Positions 50,863-60,168 of a stretch of DNA of 64,000 nt are shown piece after piece. The DNA comes from Rhodobiaceae bacterium UBA7804. GTDB taxonomy: Bacteria > Pseudomonadota > Alphaproteobacteria > Parvibaculales > Parvibaculaceae. Made by a program: the position numbers and the translations under genes. Under the pieces are notes generated by a model that was given only the letters and a program-made list of their open reading frames with translations, did not search any database and was not told the origin of the DNA. The stretch covers positions 1 through 64,000 of the forward strand of contig DLCG01000013.1 in NCBI GenBank assembly GCA_002480495.1, written 5' to 3'. Positions within the stretch are counted from its first letter, which is position 1; each line of letters opens with the position of its first letter.

Positions 50863-52506
50863 ATGCAGGGGCCTGCGCTCACGAGTAATGCGCGCAAAAC
50901 CTCCAATGTGAAGGGGCAGACCCTGCGCCTGTTGGCGTTGGGACTTTTGGCTGCCTTTGCTTGGGCTTTGGCGCAGCCGGTTCACGCAGCGACGCCGCCG
51001 ACGGCATCGCTCGTCATGGACGCCCACTCCGGGAAAATACTCTATTCACGCAATGCCGACGAATACCGCTATCCGGCATCCCTCACCAAGGTAATGACGC
51101 TTTACCTCCTGTTTGAAGGACTGGAAGCTAAAAAGTTCACTCTGAAATCCCGCATCACCATGACCCCCCGCGGAGCGGGAATGCCGCCTTCGAAACTGGG
51201 TCTTAGGGCCGGGCAGACGATCAGCGTCGAGGATGCGATCCTCGCGCTCGTAACGCGTTCAGCCAATGATGTCGCCTCGGCGGTTGGAGCCTTCCTTGCG
51301 GGGACAGAAGACGATTTCGCCGTGAAGATGACGAAAAAAGCGCACGAACTCGGCATGTCGCGCACCACCTACAAGAATGCTTCGGGGCTGCCGAATAGCG
51401 CTCAGAAGACCACCGCGCGCGATCAAGCCAAGCTGGCGAAGCGTATTCGCGAGGATTTCCCTCAATATTACCACTACTTCAGCACGGAATATTTCGTCTG
51501 GGGAAAGTCCCGCATTCGCAATCACAACCATCTTCTTGGCAAATATGAAGGCACGACGGGCCTGAAAACCGGCTACACCAATGCCTCGGGATTTAACCTG
51601 ACGGCCACGGTAGAACGGGACGACAAGTTTCTCATCGGTGTCGTAATGGGCGGCAAAAAGGCCAAGCTCCGCGACGCCCAGATGGTGGAAATCCTCGACA
51701 AGGCGTTTCCTCGCGCAGTGGCCATGAAGGGCGGCAATACGCTTATGGCTGCCGCCGCCCCTCCTCCAACTCCCATTCTCCGTCCAGTTGGACTCGTGAA
51801 CGACAATGATCGCTCCGAACTACTGCAGCTCGCTTCTTCGATTGAAGATGAGCGAGCCCCCGACGAGGAGACCTATGCTGCAAATGGGTGGACCGCAGAG
51901 CCTCCAGCCGCCGTGGAGACGGCCGCCCTGCCCGTTGCCGCGCCTGAGAGCTCGCAAAAGCAGGGGGCTTCGGCGGCCCCTGTTGACAGCGTAACAGCCT
52001 ATGCCGTTGCGGCACTGCGCACGGCCGAAGGCCCGGTGCGTAAGGCCGGAAGAGAAATTGGCAACTTCCTTGTTGCTCCTGCCAACGCTGCAATCAGCCC
52101 CGATGCGGCTGCTAACCCGTTGCTTCGGACCGCTGCCAACGATCCGGCCCGGCGCGAGCCGCCAGCGGCGCAATCCTGGCGGGAAGGCGATCCTTTGATC
52201 CCTGAGGGCACCTGGATCATCCAGATTGGCGCTTATGCCGAGCAGTCGGACGCCGTTGACAGCATCCGCAAGGCGATGCGGGCAGCGCCATCCGAGCTAG
52301 GAGATGCCGTCCCTGTTACGGTGCCTGTAAAGACGGCCGACAACCGGACCCTCTATCGCTCGCGCTTCGGCGGCTTCGAAGGTGAGACGGCGGCACGAAA
52401 TGCCTGCGGCCGCCTCGCCCGGGAAGCGATCCAGTGCATCCCTATTCCGCCAGCAAATTGGGCTCTTCCGCAGGCTGGCGAGAGCAAGGAGAAGCGGCGA
52501 GGCTAA
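50863..52506 (+). CDS. dacA: D-alanyl-D-alanine carboxypeptidase with SPOR domain
   Basis: Penicillin-binding protein that trims the terminal D-Ala of peptidoglycan stem peptides. The 547-residue product has a signal peptide (LALGLLAAFAWALAQPVHA). The catalytic motifs are Ser73-Leu-Thr-Lys76 (PASLTKVMT), Ser133-Ala-Asn135 (TRSANDVA) and Lys235-Thr-Gly237 (GLKTGYTN). A long Ala/Pro/Glu linker leads to a C-terminal SPOR domain (IIQIGAYAEQSDA, YRSRFGGFEGETAARNAC), which binds denuded glycan at the septum. This points to division-site peptidoglycan processing. It ends 18 bases before the convergent mipZ gene. Confidence 0.94.
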   Translation: MQGPALTSNARKTSNVKGQTLRLLALGLLAAFAWALAQPVHAATPPTASLVMDAHSGKILYSRNADEYRYPASLTKVMTLYLLFEGLEAKKFTLKSRITMTPRGAGMPPSKLGLRAGQTISVEDAILALVTRSANDVASAVGAFLAGTEDDFAVKMTKKAHELGMSRTTYKNASGLPNSAQKTTARDQAKLAKRIREDFPQYYHYFSTEYFVWGKSRIRNHNHLLGKYEGTTGLKTGYTNASGFNLTATVERDDKFLIGVVMGGKKAKLRDAQMVEILDKAFPRAVAMKGGNTLMAAAAPPPTPILRPVGLVNDNDRSELLQLASSIEDERAPDEETYAANGWTAEPPAAVETAALPVAAPESSQKQGASAAPVDSVTAYAVAALRTAEGPVRKAGREIGNFLVAPANAAISPDAAANPLLRTAANDPARREPPAAQSWREGDPLIPEGTWIIQIGAYAEQSDAVDSIRKAMRAAPSELGDAVPVTVPVKTADNRTLYRSRFGGFEGETAARNACGRLAREAIQCIPIPPANWALPQAGESKEKRRG

Positions 52507-52524
52507 GGGAGCCTGGGTTTTCTC

Positions 52525-53355
52525 TCAAGCCACCACAGGCAGATTGAGCGCTTCGGCGAGGGCACGCACCTCCGCTCGTGCCGCGACATGCGACATGGAC
52601 ATCTGCGTGTCGACCCCTTCTTCTCTGAGGTCGAGAAGCGTAAGTCCTGACGGAAACATCTCTCGAAAGATCACACGCTCGCCAAAACCCGGCCCCGTCC
52701 GGAAACCTATCCGTCGCGCAAGCGTTTCGAGCACGGCTTCCACTCGACGCTTGTTCTTCGCATCCACATGCGACAGCCGGTTGCGGACGACGATCCAGTC
52801 GATCTCTCCGCCGTCCGAAACCGCTCGCCGTTTGCGGCACTCCCACACCATCTCGCTGTAAACGCTGGGGCCCAGGACCTTGTAGCTCTGCGGATCGACA
52901 CGGCCCAGCAGATCGAAATCCACGAAACTGTCGTTCATCGGCGTTATGAGAGTGTCTGCATGAGCATGCCCCAGGCGCGACAGATTGTTGTCGCTGCCCG
53001 GACAATCGATCACCAGATAATCATTGGCCGATGAAAGCCGGGATATGGTCCCGGCAAGCTCGGCTTCCTCGGCCGCATTGGCCTCCGATACAGTTCCGAG
53101 GGTCGATCGCACGATGACGGCATGGTCCGGCATGACCAGATTGACATTCGCCGCGTCGGCCCAGGCTTTCCTGTTTTCAACATACCGCGTCAATGAACGC
53201 TGCCGCCCATCCAGGTCGATCGAGCCAACACGATATCCCGCATGCAAGAGATGCGCGATGATGTGCATGGCAGTGGTCGTCTTGCCCGACCCGCCCTTTT
53301 CATTGCCCAGCACGATTATATGAGCAGGCTTCATTGCCCGCATTTCGTCCGACAT
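52525..53355 (-). CDS. mipZ: MipZ, ParA-like ATPase positioning the division site
   Basis: Cytoplasmic ATPase of 276 residues that forms a gradient from the poles through ParB binding and inhibits FtsZ polymerisation, thereby placing the septum at mid-cell. It carries the deviant Walker A GNEKGGSGKTTTA (Lys20, Lys25), IDLDGRQRSLTRYVENRKAW, VIDCPGSDNNLSRLGHAHAD and PMNDSFVDFDLLGRVDP. All match Caulobacter MipZ closely, and better than plasmid ParA. ATG at 53355 has a G-rich site 4 bases upstream; ATGs at 53343 and 53334 are possible. It is convergent with dacA and divergent from the GS-like operon. Confidence 0.94.
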   Translation of the reverse strand: MSDEMRAMKPAHIIVLGNEKGGSGKTTTAMHIIAHLLHAGYRVGSIDLDGRQRSLTRYVENRKAWADAANVNLVMPDHAVIVRSTLGTVSEANAAEEAELAGTISRLSSANDYLVIDCPGSDNNLSRLGHAHADTLITPMNDSFVDFDLLGRVDPQSYKVLGPSVYSEMVWECRKRRAVSDGGEIDWIVVRNRLSHVDAKNKRRVEAVLETLARRIGFRTGPGFGERVIFREMFPSGLTLLDLREEGVDTQMSMSHVAARAEVRALAEALNLPVVA

Positions 53356-53563
53356 TAAACCCCGCCCAATCCCGAAAACACCGAAACCACAGTCGAATCG
53401 CGCGGAGTTTGGGAGCTCCCGGGAAAGGCGTCAACTTGGGCGGCTCGATGCCCCTTGCGGCCTCCCCCATCTCTGCGGCTACACTTGAAATACTTGCAGT
53501 GGCGGGGACGCTGACGAGTTTGCAGCCCCTCATCTCCTTGGCAACAAATCCGGGATACTCCGA

Positions 53564-54931
53564 ATGAATGGCATGCTCACCCTCGACCAGCTTTCCGACC
53601 TCGTTTCGTCCGGCGAAATCGACACAGTCGTTATGGCCATGCCGGACATGCAGGGCCGTCTGGTTGGCAAGAGGATGGCGGCCCCATTCTTTCTCGATAC
53701 CGGCGTTCACGAAACACACGCCTGCAACTACCTCCTCACGGTCGACACGGACATGGAGCCGGTCCCGGGCTACAAAGCAGCCAGCTGGGCCCAGGGCTAT
53801 GGCGACTTTGCACTGAAGCCGGATATTGCAACCCTCAGGCGTGTTCCCTGGCTTCCGGGTACCGCCATCGTGATCTGCGATACCGTGGATCATCACGGCG
53901 AGGACATTCCGCACGCACCGCGATCCATCCTGAAAAAGCAGCTGAAGCGCCTTGCGGCCATAAAGATGAAAGCCTTCATGGCTTCGGAACTGGAATTCTA
54001 TCTGTTCGACGAAACCTATGAGAGCGCCCACGAGAAGAACTACCGGAACCTGAAAAGTCCCAATTGGTACATTGAGGACTACCATGTCTTTGCGACCAGC
54101 AAGGAAGAAGGGATCATGCGGGCGATCCGCAACGGACTCGAAGGAGCGGGCATTCCAGTCGAAAACTCCAAGGGTGAATGGGGACCCGGCCAGGAAGAAA
54201 TCAACGTCCGGTACGCTGAGGCTCTGGAAATGGCGGATCGCCATACGCTCCTGAAAAATGGCATCAAGGAGATAGCCTGGCTGCACGGCAAGGCCGTAAC
54301 CTTCATGGCCAAGTGGAACTACGAGTTGGCCGGATCTTCGTGCCATATCCATATGTCGCTCTGGGACGAAAAGGCAAAGCAGGCTCACTTCTTCGATAAG
54401 GCAGCCGAACCGTATGGCATGTCCGAACTTTGCCAGAACTTCCTCGCTGGCCAGCTACGTCACGCCCATGAGATGACATATTTCCTCGCACCGCAGGTGA
54501 ACTCCTACAAGCGCTTCGTAAACGGGTCTTTTGCTCCCACCAACATCGTCTGGTCGAATGACAATCGTACGGCAGGCTTCAGGATGTGCGGCCGCGAAAA
54601 AAGTCTCCGTATCGAATGCCGCATTGGCGGAGCGGATCTCAATCCCTACCTCGCCTATGCTGCACTCCTTGCCACTGGTCTGCAGGGTGTTGAGCAAAAG
54701 TTGAGCCTCGAACCTGAGTTTACGGGCGATGCCTATGGCAGCGCGGGCGTCCCTTCTCTCCCCAAGAGCCTTCGCGATGCTCTGTCGTCCCTGGAAAGGT
54801 CGGAGACGCTCCGGTCCGCTCTCGGCGAGGACGTGATCGAGCACTATCTCCACACCGGGCGCTGGGAGCAGATGGAATACGAACGTCGGGTGACCGACTG
54901 GGAACTTATGAGAGGCTTCGAGCGCGGATGA
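53564..54931 (+). CDS. Glutamine synthetase-like gamma-glutamyl-amine ligase
   Basis: Protein of 455 residues of the PuuA/GlnT-like branch of glutamine synthetases, predicted to join glutamate to an amine with ATP. It shows the GS signature elements ASELEFYLF, GPGQEEINVRYAEALEMADRH, the ATP/ammonia-site region GSSCHIHMSLWD, VNSYKRFVNGSFAPTNIVWS and RIECRIGGADLNPYLAYAA. Its 3' end overlaps an aldehyde dehydrogenase (ATGA). PuuA, isopropylamine and ethanolamine ligases share this architecture. Together with the two dehydrogenases a role in amine or amino-alcohol catabolism is more likely than ammonia assimilation. Confidence 0.88.
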   Translation: MNGMLTLDQLSDLVSSGEIDTVVMAMPDMQGRLVGKRMAAPFFLDTGVHETHACNYLLTVDTDMEPVPGYKAASWAQGYGDFALKPDIATLRRVPWLPGTAIVICDTVDHHGEDIPHAPRSILKKQLKRLAAIKMKAFMASELEFYLFDETYESAHEKNYRNLKSPNWYIEDYHVFATSKEEGIMRAIRNGLEGAGIPVENSKGEWGPGQEEINVRYAEALEMADRHTLLKNGIKEIAWLHGKAVTFMAKWNYELAGSSCHIHMSLWDEKAKQAHFFDKAAEPYGMSELCQNFLAGQLRHAHEMTYFLAPQVNSYKRFVNGSFAPTNIVWSNDNRTAGFRMCGREKSLRIECRIGGADLNPYLAYAALLATGLQGVEQKLSLEPEFTGDAYGSAGVPSLPKSLRDALSSLERSETLRSALGEDVIEHYLHTGRWEQMEYERRVTDWELMRGFERG

Positions 54932-56322
54932 GCGAGACCCTGAAAGTCATATCTCCGGTCGACGGTAGCACTTACGTCGAACGTCCACTCGCCACCTGGG
55001 AGGAAATCGACGGCGCCCTCTCAGCCGCGAAAGCAGCACAGGCCGCATGGAAGTACATTCCGGTCGCGGAGCGCGCGGCGTTATGCCTTCGCTTCGTCGA
55101 GGCGTTCCTTGCCATGAAGGATGAGATTGTCCCCGAACTTGCCTGGCAGATGGGGCGGCCCGTTGCCTATGGCGCGGGCGAATTGAAGGGATTTGAGGAA
55201 CGCGCGCGCTACATGATCGCTATCGCCGGGGACGCTCTGGCGGATATCGATGCAGGCCCGAAGGAAGGGTTTAGGCGTTGGGTGCGCCGGGAGCCCGTCG
55301 GCACGGTGCTCGCCATCGCCGCCTGGAATTACCCTTACCTGATCGCCGTGAACTCGGTCATCCCGGCTCTTATGGCCGGCAATTCAGTGATCCTCAAACA
55401 TTCCGGCCAGACTCCGCTCTGCGCGGAACGCTTTGCAGCGGCATTCGCGAGAGCCGGCGCACCGGATGGTCTTTTCCAGATCGCGCATATGAGTCACGAA
55501 ATGACGGAACGCACGATCGGGGACCCACGCACAGATCAGGTCATGTTCACAGGCTCTGTAGCCGGCGGCCACGCTGTCGTGAAGGCTGCTTCCAACCGTT
55601 TCATCGGCATCGGTCTTGAACTTGGCGGCAAAGACCCCGCCTATGTCCGCGCCGACGCGAACCTTCCCTTCGCCGTCGAAAACCTCGTGGATGGTGCCTA
55701 TTTCAATTCCGGCCAGTCTTGCTGCGGCAAGGAACGCCTGTATGTCCACGCCGACGTCTACGACGAATTCGTCGAGGGTTTTGTCGACCTGACGAAGAAA
55801 TACAAGCTGGGCGATCCTCTCGACCCGGAGACGACCATCGGCCCGATGGTGCGCGCTTCTGCCGCCCAATTCGTACGCGGGCAGATCGAGCAGGCCAAGC
55901 GCGCCGGCGCCCGGGCGCTCGTCGGAGAAGCCCAGTTTCCCGCATCGAAGGAAGGCACGCCGTATCTGGGCCCGGAAGTCCTGGTCGACGTGAACCATCA
56001 GATGGACGTGATGCGGGAAGAAACGTTCGGTCCCGTCATCGGCATCATGAAGGTCTCCTCCGACGAGGAAGCGATCCAGCTCATGAATGACAGCCCCTAT
56101 GGGCTCACGGCCTCCGTCTGGACGGAGGATGAAGAGGTGGGCGAAAAGATCGGCGAGCAGATCGACACCGGGACCTTCTTCCTCAATCGCTGCGACTATC
56201 TCGACCCAGCTCTCGCCTGGACCGGCGTCAAGGATACCGGCCGCGGCGCAACGCTCTCGCGCGTCGGCTATGAGTTTGTCACCCGGCCGAAGAGCTATCA
56301 CCTGAGAACCAAAACAAAATGA
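54928..56322 (+). CDS. Aldehyde dehydrogenase of the GS-like operon
   Basis: NAD(P)-dependent dehydrogenase of 464 residues: AAWNYPYLIAVN, ILKHSGQTPLC (Lys157), LELGGKDPAYV (Glu231) and the nucleophile Cys265 in NSGQSCCGKERL. It is closest in style to the succinate-semialdehyde/lactaldehyde group. The start overlaps the GS-like stop and its own stop overlaps the iron alcohol dehydrogenase start (both ATGA), so the three proteins are made together. In the proposed pathway it would oxidise the gamma-glutamylated aldehyde to the acid. Confidence 0.9.
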   Translation: MSETLKVISPVDGSTYVERPLATWEEIDGALSAAKAAQAAWKYIPVAERAALCLRFVEAFLAMKDEIVPELAWQMGRPVAYGAGELKGFEERARYMIAIAGDALADIDAGPKEGFRRWVRREPVGTVLAIAAWNYPYLIAVNSVIPALMAGNSVILKHSGQTPLCAERFAAAFARAGAPDGLFQIAHMSHEMTERTIGDPRTDQVMFTGSVAGGHAVVKAASNRFIGIGLELGGKDPAYVRADANLPFAVENLVDGAYFNSGQSCCGKERLYVHADVYDEFVEGFVDLTKKYKLGDPLDPETTIGPMVRASAAQFVRGQIEQAKRAGARALVGEAQFPASKEGTPYLGPEVLVDVNHQMDVMREETFGPVIGIMKVSSDEEAIQLMNDSPYGLTASVWTEDEEVGEKIGEQIDTGTFFLNRCDYLDPALAWTGVKDTGRGATLSRVGYEFVTRPKSYHLRTKTK

Positions 56323-57497
56323 TCGACACTTATCCAAGCCTGAACGGCAATTGGAACTTCCCGACAAAGATGCGCTTCGGTCCCGGACGCATCGCGGAGC
56401 TTGCAGATGCCTGCTCGGCTGCAGGGATCAACCGCCCACTTCTTGTGACGGACCCCGGCCTGAAACCGCTCCCCATGATCGCGGAAGCACTCGCCCTTCT
56501 TGAAAAGAACGGTATACCGCCTGCCCTTTTCTCGGATGTGCACCCCAATCCCGTCGGCTCGGATGTCGAAGCCGGCCTCAAAGTCTTCCGCGGGAACAAG
56601 CATGACGGCGTAATCGTCGTTGGCGGCGGCAGCGCCATGGACGCAGGCAAGGCCATAGCCTTCATGTCCGGGCAGACGAGATCGATGTGGGATTATGAAG
56701 ACCGGGAAGACTGGTGGACGCGCGCGGACCCCAAGGGCATAGCGCCGGTGATCGCGATTCCTACAACGGCAGGCACTGGCTCGGAAGTCGGTCGCGCCGC
56801 CGTCATCACCGATGAAAGCGACCACACCAAGAAAATTATCTTCCACCCCAAGATGATGCCGGTCGACGTGATCTGCGATCCGGAACTGACCGTCGGCCTG
56901 CCACCTCACATTACCGCGGCAACAGGCATGGACGCCCTGTCGCACAACCTCGAAGCCTTCTGCTCACCCTTCTGGCACCCGCTCGCGCAAGGTGTGGCGC
57001 TCGAAGGCATGAGGCTCGTCAGGGACTGGCTTCCGGAAGCGACGAAACACGGCAGCAATGTTGAGGCACGCGCCTTCATGCTGGCTGCTTCTTCCATGGG
57101 AGCGACCGCCTTCCAGAAGGGGCTGGGGTCGATGCATGCCATGAGCCACCCTTGTTCCTCGCTCCGGGGGACGCATCACGGCCTGACCAATGCCGTGGTG
57201 ATGCCCTACGTCCTGATGCACAACAAGGCGGCAGTCGAAGAAAAACTCACCGCCGCAGCGCGCTACCTTGGCTTGAAGGACCAGAGCTTCTCGGGCTTTG
57301 TCGATTGGGTTCTGGCATTGCGCGAGGAGGTAGGCATTCCGCACACGCTGAAAGAAATCGGCGTCGACACGGATATCATTCCCGAGGCTGCTGCCATGGC
57401 GTTGGAAGATCCTTCCAATGGCGGCAATCCGGTCCCGATGAGCGTGGCAGCTTACGAAGCTCTCTATGCCAATGCGATTGAGGGCCGTCTCGCCTGA
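56319..57497 (+). CDS. Iron-containing alcohol dehydrogenase
   Basis: Group III alcohol dehydrogenase of 392 residues. The nucleotide loop VVGGGSAMDAGKA, IPTTAGTGSEVGRAAVIT and the metal ligands Asp205 and His209 (GMDALSHNLE), His277 (AMSHPCSS) and His287 (THHGLTNA) are all present. It would interconvert an alcohol and an aldehyde with NAD. It is last in the overlapping operon and ends 2 bases before a convergent gene. In the operon it would oxidise the hydroxyl of a gamma-glutamylated amino alcohol, or reduce an aldehyde; direction is not known. Confidence 0.9.
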   Translation: MIDTYPSLNGNWNFPTKMRFGPGRIAELADACSAAGINRPLLVTDPGLKPLPMIAEALALLEKNGIPPALFSDVHPNPVGSDVEAGLKVFRGNKHDGVIVVGGGSAMDAGKAIAFMSGQTRSMWDYEDREDWWTRADPKGIAPVIAIPTTAGTGSEVGRAAVITDESDHTKKIIFHPKMMPVDVICDPELTVGLPPHITAATGMDALSHNLEAFCSPFWHPLAQGVALEGMRLVRDWLPEATKHGSNVEARAFMLAASSMGATAFQKGLGSMHAMSHPCSSLRGTHHGLTNAVVMPYVLMHNKAAVEEKLTAAARYLGLKDQSFSGFVDWVLALREEVGIPHTLKEIGVDTDIIPEAAAMALEDPSNGGNPVPMSVAAYEALYANAIEGRLA

Positions 57498-57499
57498 GA

Positions 57500-57793
57500 C
57501 TATTTCGGCTGACCGGGAACCCAGTTGCCCTCGCCATCATAGTGACCGGGGATATAACCCTTCGATCCCTGCGACGGTGATACAGGCGGAATGGGGGCAC
57601 CCTCGCGCATCTGCGGCCTCACCCACCCGCCATATTCACTTTTATGGCCGGGAATGAAGCTCTTGCGAGGCTCCGGTTTCGCCACAGGATTGTCTATCGT
57701 CTCGAGAGGCGGAGCTTCCGGAGACGTAGGCCCACGTGCCAATGCCGGAGCAGCCACAAGCAACGCAAGGATGATCGGAAAAATACGTTCCAT
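57500..57793 (-). CDS. Small secreted protein with two IPGH motifs
   Basis: Protein of 97 residues with a signal peptide (RIFPIILALLVAAPALARG). The mature chain is Pro-rich and contains two related motifs, FIPGHKSEYGGWVRPQ and YIPGHYDGEGNWVPGQ, with the pattern [FY]IPGHxxxxGxWVxxQ. No catalytic motif is seen. The ATG at 57793 gives the signal peptide directly; a ribosome site is weak. Function unknown; periplasmic or outer surface. Confidence 0.75.
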   Translation of the reverse strand: MERIFPIILALLVAAPALARGPTSPEAPPLETIDNPVAKPEPRKSFIPGHKSEYGGWVRPQMREGAPIPPVSPSQGSKGYIPGHYDGEGNWVPGQPK

Positions 57794-57890
57794 GACAGGG
57801 ATATAGGTCTCCCAGCGAGGAATACGAGCGCAATTGATGTCTCCCGCCTGCGCCGCTATCTTCCGCGCGGTTTTCCGAAGGAGACAGCCA

Positions 57891-58757
57891 ATGCCGCTCG
57901 ATACCACGAGCTACGAAATTCCCGTTGCGCGCAGTGCCGCCGATCTCCGCGAGGCCGTCACCGCCTGGCGCGAGGACGGACATACCGTTGCCCTGGTGCC
58001 GACCATGGGGGCCCTGCACGCGGGACACATCTCGCTGGTGGAACTCGCAAAACAGAAAGCCGATCGCGTCATCGTCTCGATCTTCGTGAATCCGACACAG
58101 TTTGCGCCGAACGAGGATTTCTCCGCTTATCCCCGCACGGAAGCCGCCGACGCGGAAAAGCTCGAGGGCAAGGCCAATCTGATCTTCGCGCCGGATGCAG
58201 CGGACATGTATCCGGATGGCTTCTCGACCACCGTTTCGCTGACCGGCGTGACCGAACCGCTCGAGGGTACCTTCCGCCCCACACATTTTGCGGGTGTCGC
58301 AACCGTCGTCGCAAAGCTCATCCTGCGGGCCATGCCGGACATTGCGATCTTCGGCGAAAAGGATTGGCAACAACTCATGGTCATCCGCCGCATGGTGACG
58401 GATCTCGATATCCCCGTCGAAATTCTCGGCGGCCCGATCATGCGCGAGGCAGATGGCCTCGCCATGTCATCGCGCAATGTCTACCTTTCGCCGGAAGAGC
58501 GGAAAGCAGCAGGACAGCTCAACATCATTCTTCGCGAAACGGCGGAAAGCGTCGCAAAGGGCACACCTATTTCAAAGGCGACGGCAGAAGGCGGGAAGCG
58601 CATTCTGGCGCTCGGCTTCGACAAGCTCGACTACCTGGAAATTCGCGATGCAGCTTCGCTTTCAGCCTACGCGGACGACAAACCGACAAGTCCTGCCCGC
58701 ATCCTGGTCGCTGCGAAGATCGGCAAGACCCGCCTCATCGACAACATGCCGGTCTGA
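57891..58757 (+). CDS. panC: Pantothenate synthetase
   Basis: Joins pantoate and beta-alanine with ATP to make pantothenate, the precursor of CoA. The 288-residue protein has VPTMGALHAGHISL (the HIGH-type ATP motif), VNPTQFAPNEDFSAYPRT, FGEKDWQQLMVIRRM and MSSRNVYLS. AAGGAG lies 7 bases before the ATG at 57891, which favours this start over an upstream one. panB is not adjacent. Confidence 0.96.
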   Translation: MPLDTTSYEIPVARSAADLREAVTAWREDGHTVALVPTMGALHAGHISLVELAKQKADRVIVSIFVNPTQFAPNEDFSAYPRTEAADAEKLEGKANLIFAPDAADMYPDGFSTTVSLTGVTEPLEGTFRPTHFAGVATVVAKLILRAMPDIAIFGEKDWQQLMVIRRMVTDLDIPVEILGGPIMREADGLAMSSRNVYLSPEERKAAGQLNIILRETAESVAKGTPISKATAEGGKRILALGFDKLDYLEIRDAASLSAYADDKPTSPARILVAAKIGKTRLIDNMPV

Positions 58758-58766
58758 GCCGGGGCT

Positions 58767-59660
58767 TCAAAGATAGGTCTTGAACCACTCTCGCTGCGCG
58801 GGCGCGGACATCTTGAACATCTCCCCCGTATAGGCTTCGAAATGCCCGCAGGGAAGCTGCAGGAACTTCTTCGGTTCCAGCGCCTCCTCAAACGTGCGCG
58901 CGGTCATGTCGTAAGGTGTGAGGTGATCCCCAAGCGCGGCAACGAGAAGCAGCGGCGTCGGCGAGATGCGCGAAACGTAGATGCCCGGCTCGTATTCCGT
59001 GAAAAGCTCGACCGATTGCAACGTCACGTCGTTTTCCCACTTGGTCGAGTGCGACTTAGTGAACTCCGTGAAGAACTCATAGGTATCTGCGGTCGGCAGC
59101 GCGCAGGGCTCGCCCTCGGGCGCTGTCACCGGAATGCGTGCGGGCGCCTCGCCGTGCATCCGCACCGCGCGATCTGCCTCAAAACCCGCTCGAAGAGCCT
59201 TCCAGTGATCGCCGCGGATGAGCCGCCGCGCGGATTCCAGTCCGGCGACCAGCGGCACCTGCGAAACCACGCATTTAACGCGCCGGTCGATCGCGCCGAC
59301 GACAAGCACATGGCCGCCCGAATAACTCGAACCCCAAATGCCAATGCGATCTGGATCGACCTCGTTCATGGTCTGTGCGTGGGTGATGGCATCGCGATAG
59401 CCGTCGATCTGTTCTCGCGGATCGAGGTGGCCGCGCGGGCCTCCGTCGCTCGCGCCGCAGTTGCGGTGATCGTAGACGAGCGAGGATATCCCCTCCTCAG
59501 CGAAGAATTCCGCGAAGTCGTCGAGATACATTTCCTTCACGGCTGAAAAGCCGTGAGCCATGACGACTGTAGGCGAGGGCCCCTTCGTTCCTTTGCCCTG
59601 GTAGAACCAGCCGCGAAGCGTGACCCCGTCCTCGGTCTTGAATTCGATATCTCGCCGCAT
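58767..59660 (-). CDS. Alpha/beta hydrolase
   Basis: Protein of 297 residues with an alpha/beta-hydrolase fold. VVMAHGFSAVKEMY carries the oxyanion HG, GIWGSSYSGG has the nucleophile elbow (G-x-S-x-G), and a late His (LPCGHFEAYTG) and an Asp in AALGDHLTPYD complete the triad. The layout resembles the X-Pro dipeptidyl/dienelactone group. No signal peptide is present. Substrate unknown. It ends 9 bases after the convergent panC stop. Confidence 0.88.
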   Translation of the reverse strand: MRRDIEFKTEDGVTLRGWFYQGKGTKGPSPTVVMAHGFSAVKEMYLDDFAEFFAEEGISSLVYDHRNCGASDGGPRGHLDPREQIDGYRDAITHAQTMNEVDPDRIGIWGSSYSGGHVLVVGAIDRRVKCVVSQVPLVAGLESARRLIRGDHWKALRAGFEADRAVRMHGEAPARIPVTAPEGEPCALPTADTYEFFTEFTKSHSTKWENDVTLQSVELFTEYEPGIYVSRISPTPLLLVAALGDHLTPYDMTARTFEEALEPKKFLQLPCGHFEAYTGEMFKMSAPAQREWFKTYL

Positions 59661-59733
59661 GGGCCGTCCCCTCTTCGTGTTTTCTCAACACCAGCACGGG
59701 AGCACGATCCTGTCACCCGTCCATTCGGGCGGG

Positions 59734-60168
59734 TTAGATGAGCCCCAGCTCTTCCAGCTCCCGGCGCATCTCCTCGGGCATGTCATCCTCCGCCTCGCCC
59801 TTTTTCACGTCGGGTGGGGCGTCCTTCGCTTCCAGATAGCGCCAGCCTTGAAAGGGCCGGCGTTCCTGCCGCCGCGTCGGCACTATTTCCTTGTCGAGTA
59901 CGAGGCGACAACGGCCAATGCCTTCATTATCCGTAAAGGGCTCGATACCGATGAGCTTCTGCCGGCAGCGAATGACACCTTTCATCACCCAGTAAAGCGA
60001 GCCGCCCGCGAGCAGTTCGTCTGTCCGCTTCGGCGTCATCCTGGTTACATGCGCCAGCACCTGCGGCTGCTTCAGCTTTTTCTTTTCCTTCAGCCGCTCT
60101 GCCTGCCACCCGGCAAGATCCGCGATGTCGTCCGCCCCGACGCAAAGTTTGACGAGATGAACCGTCAA
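59734..60168 (-). CDS. DUF1489 family protein
   Basis: Protein of 144 residues matching DUF1489: VHLVKLCVGADDIADLAGWQ, THVTRM-type HVTRMTPKRTDELLAGGSLYWVMKG and RRPFQGWRYLEAKDAP. The family occurs mainly in alphaproteobacteria and has no known function; it often lies next to carboxylase genes (from memory). The start is TTG at 60168, whose TTGA contains the stop of mccA, with GGGAG 5 bases upstream. It is thus translationally coupled to the biotin carboxylase subunit. The C-terminus is acidic (DMPEEMRRELEELG). Confidence 0.87.
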   Translation of the reverse strand: MTVHLVKLCVGADDIADLAGWQAERLKEKKKLKQPQVLAHVTRMTPKRTDELLAGGSLYWVMKGVIRCRQKLIGIEPFTDNEGIGRCRLVLDKEIVPTRRQERRPFQGWRYLEAKDAPPDVKKGEAEDDMPEEMRRELEELGLI

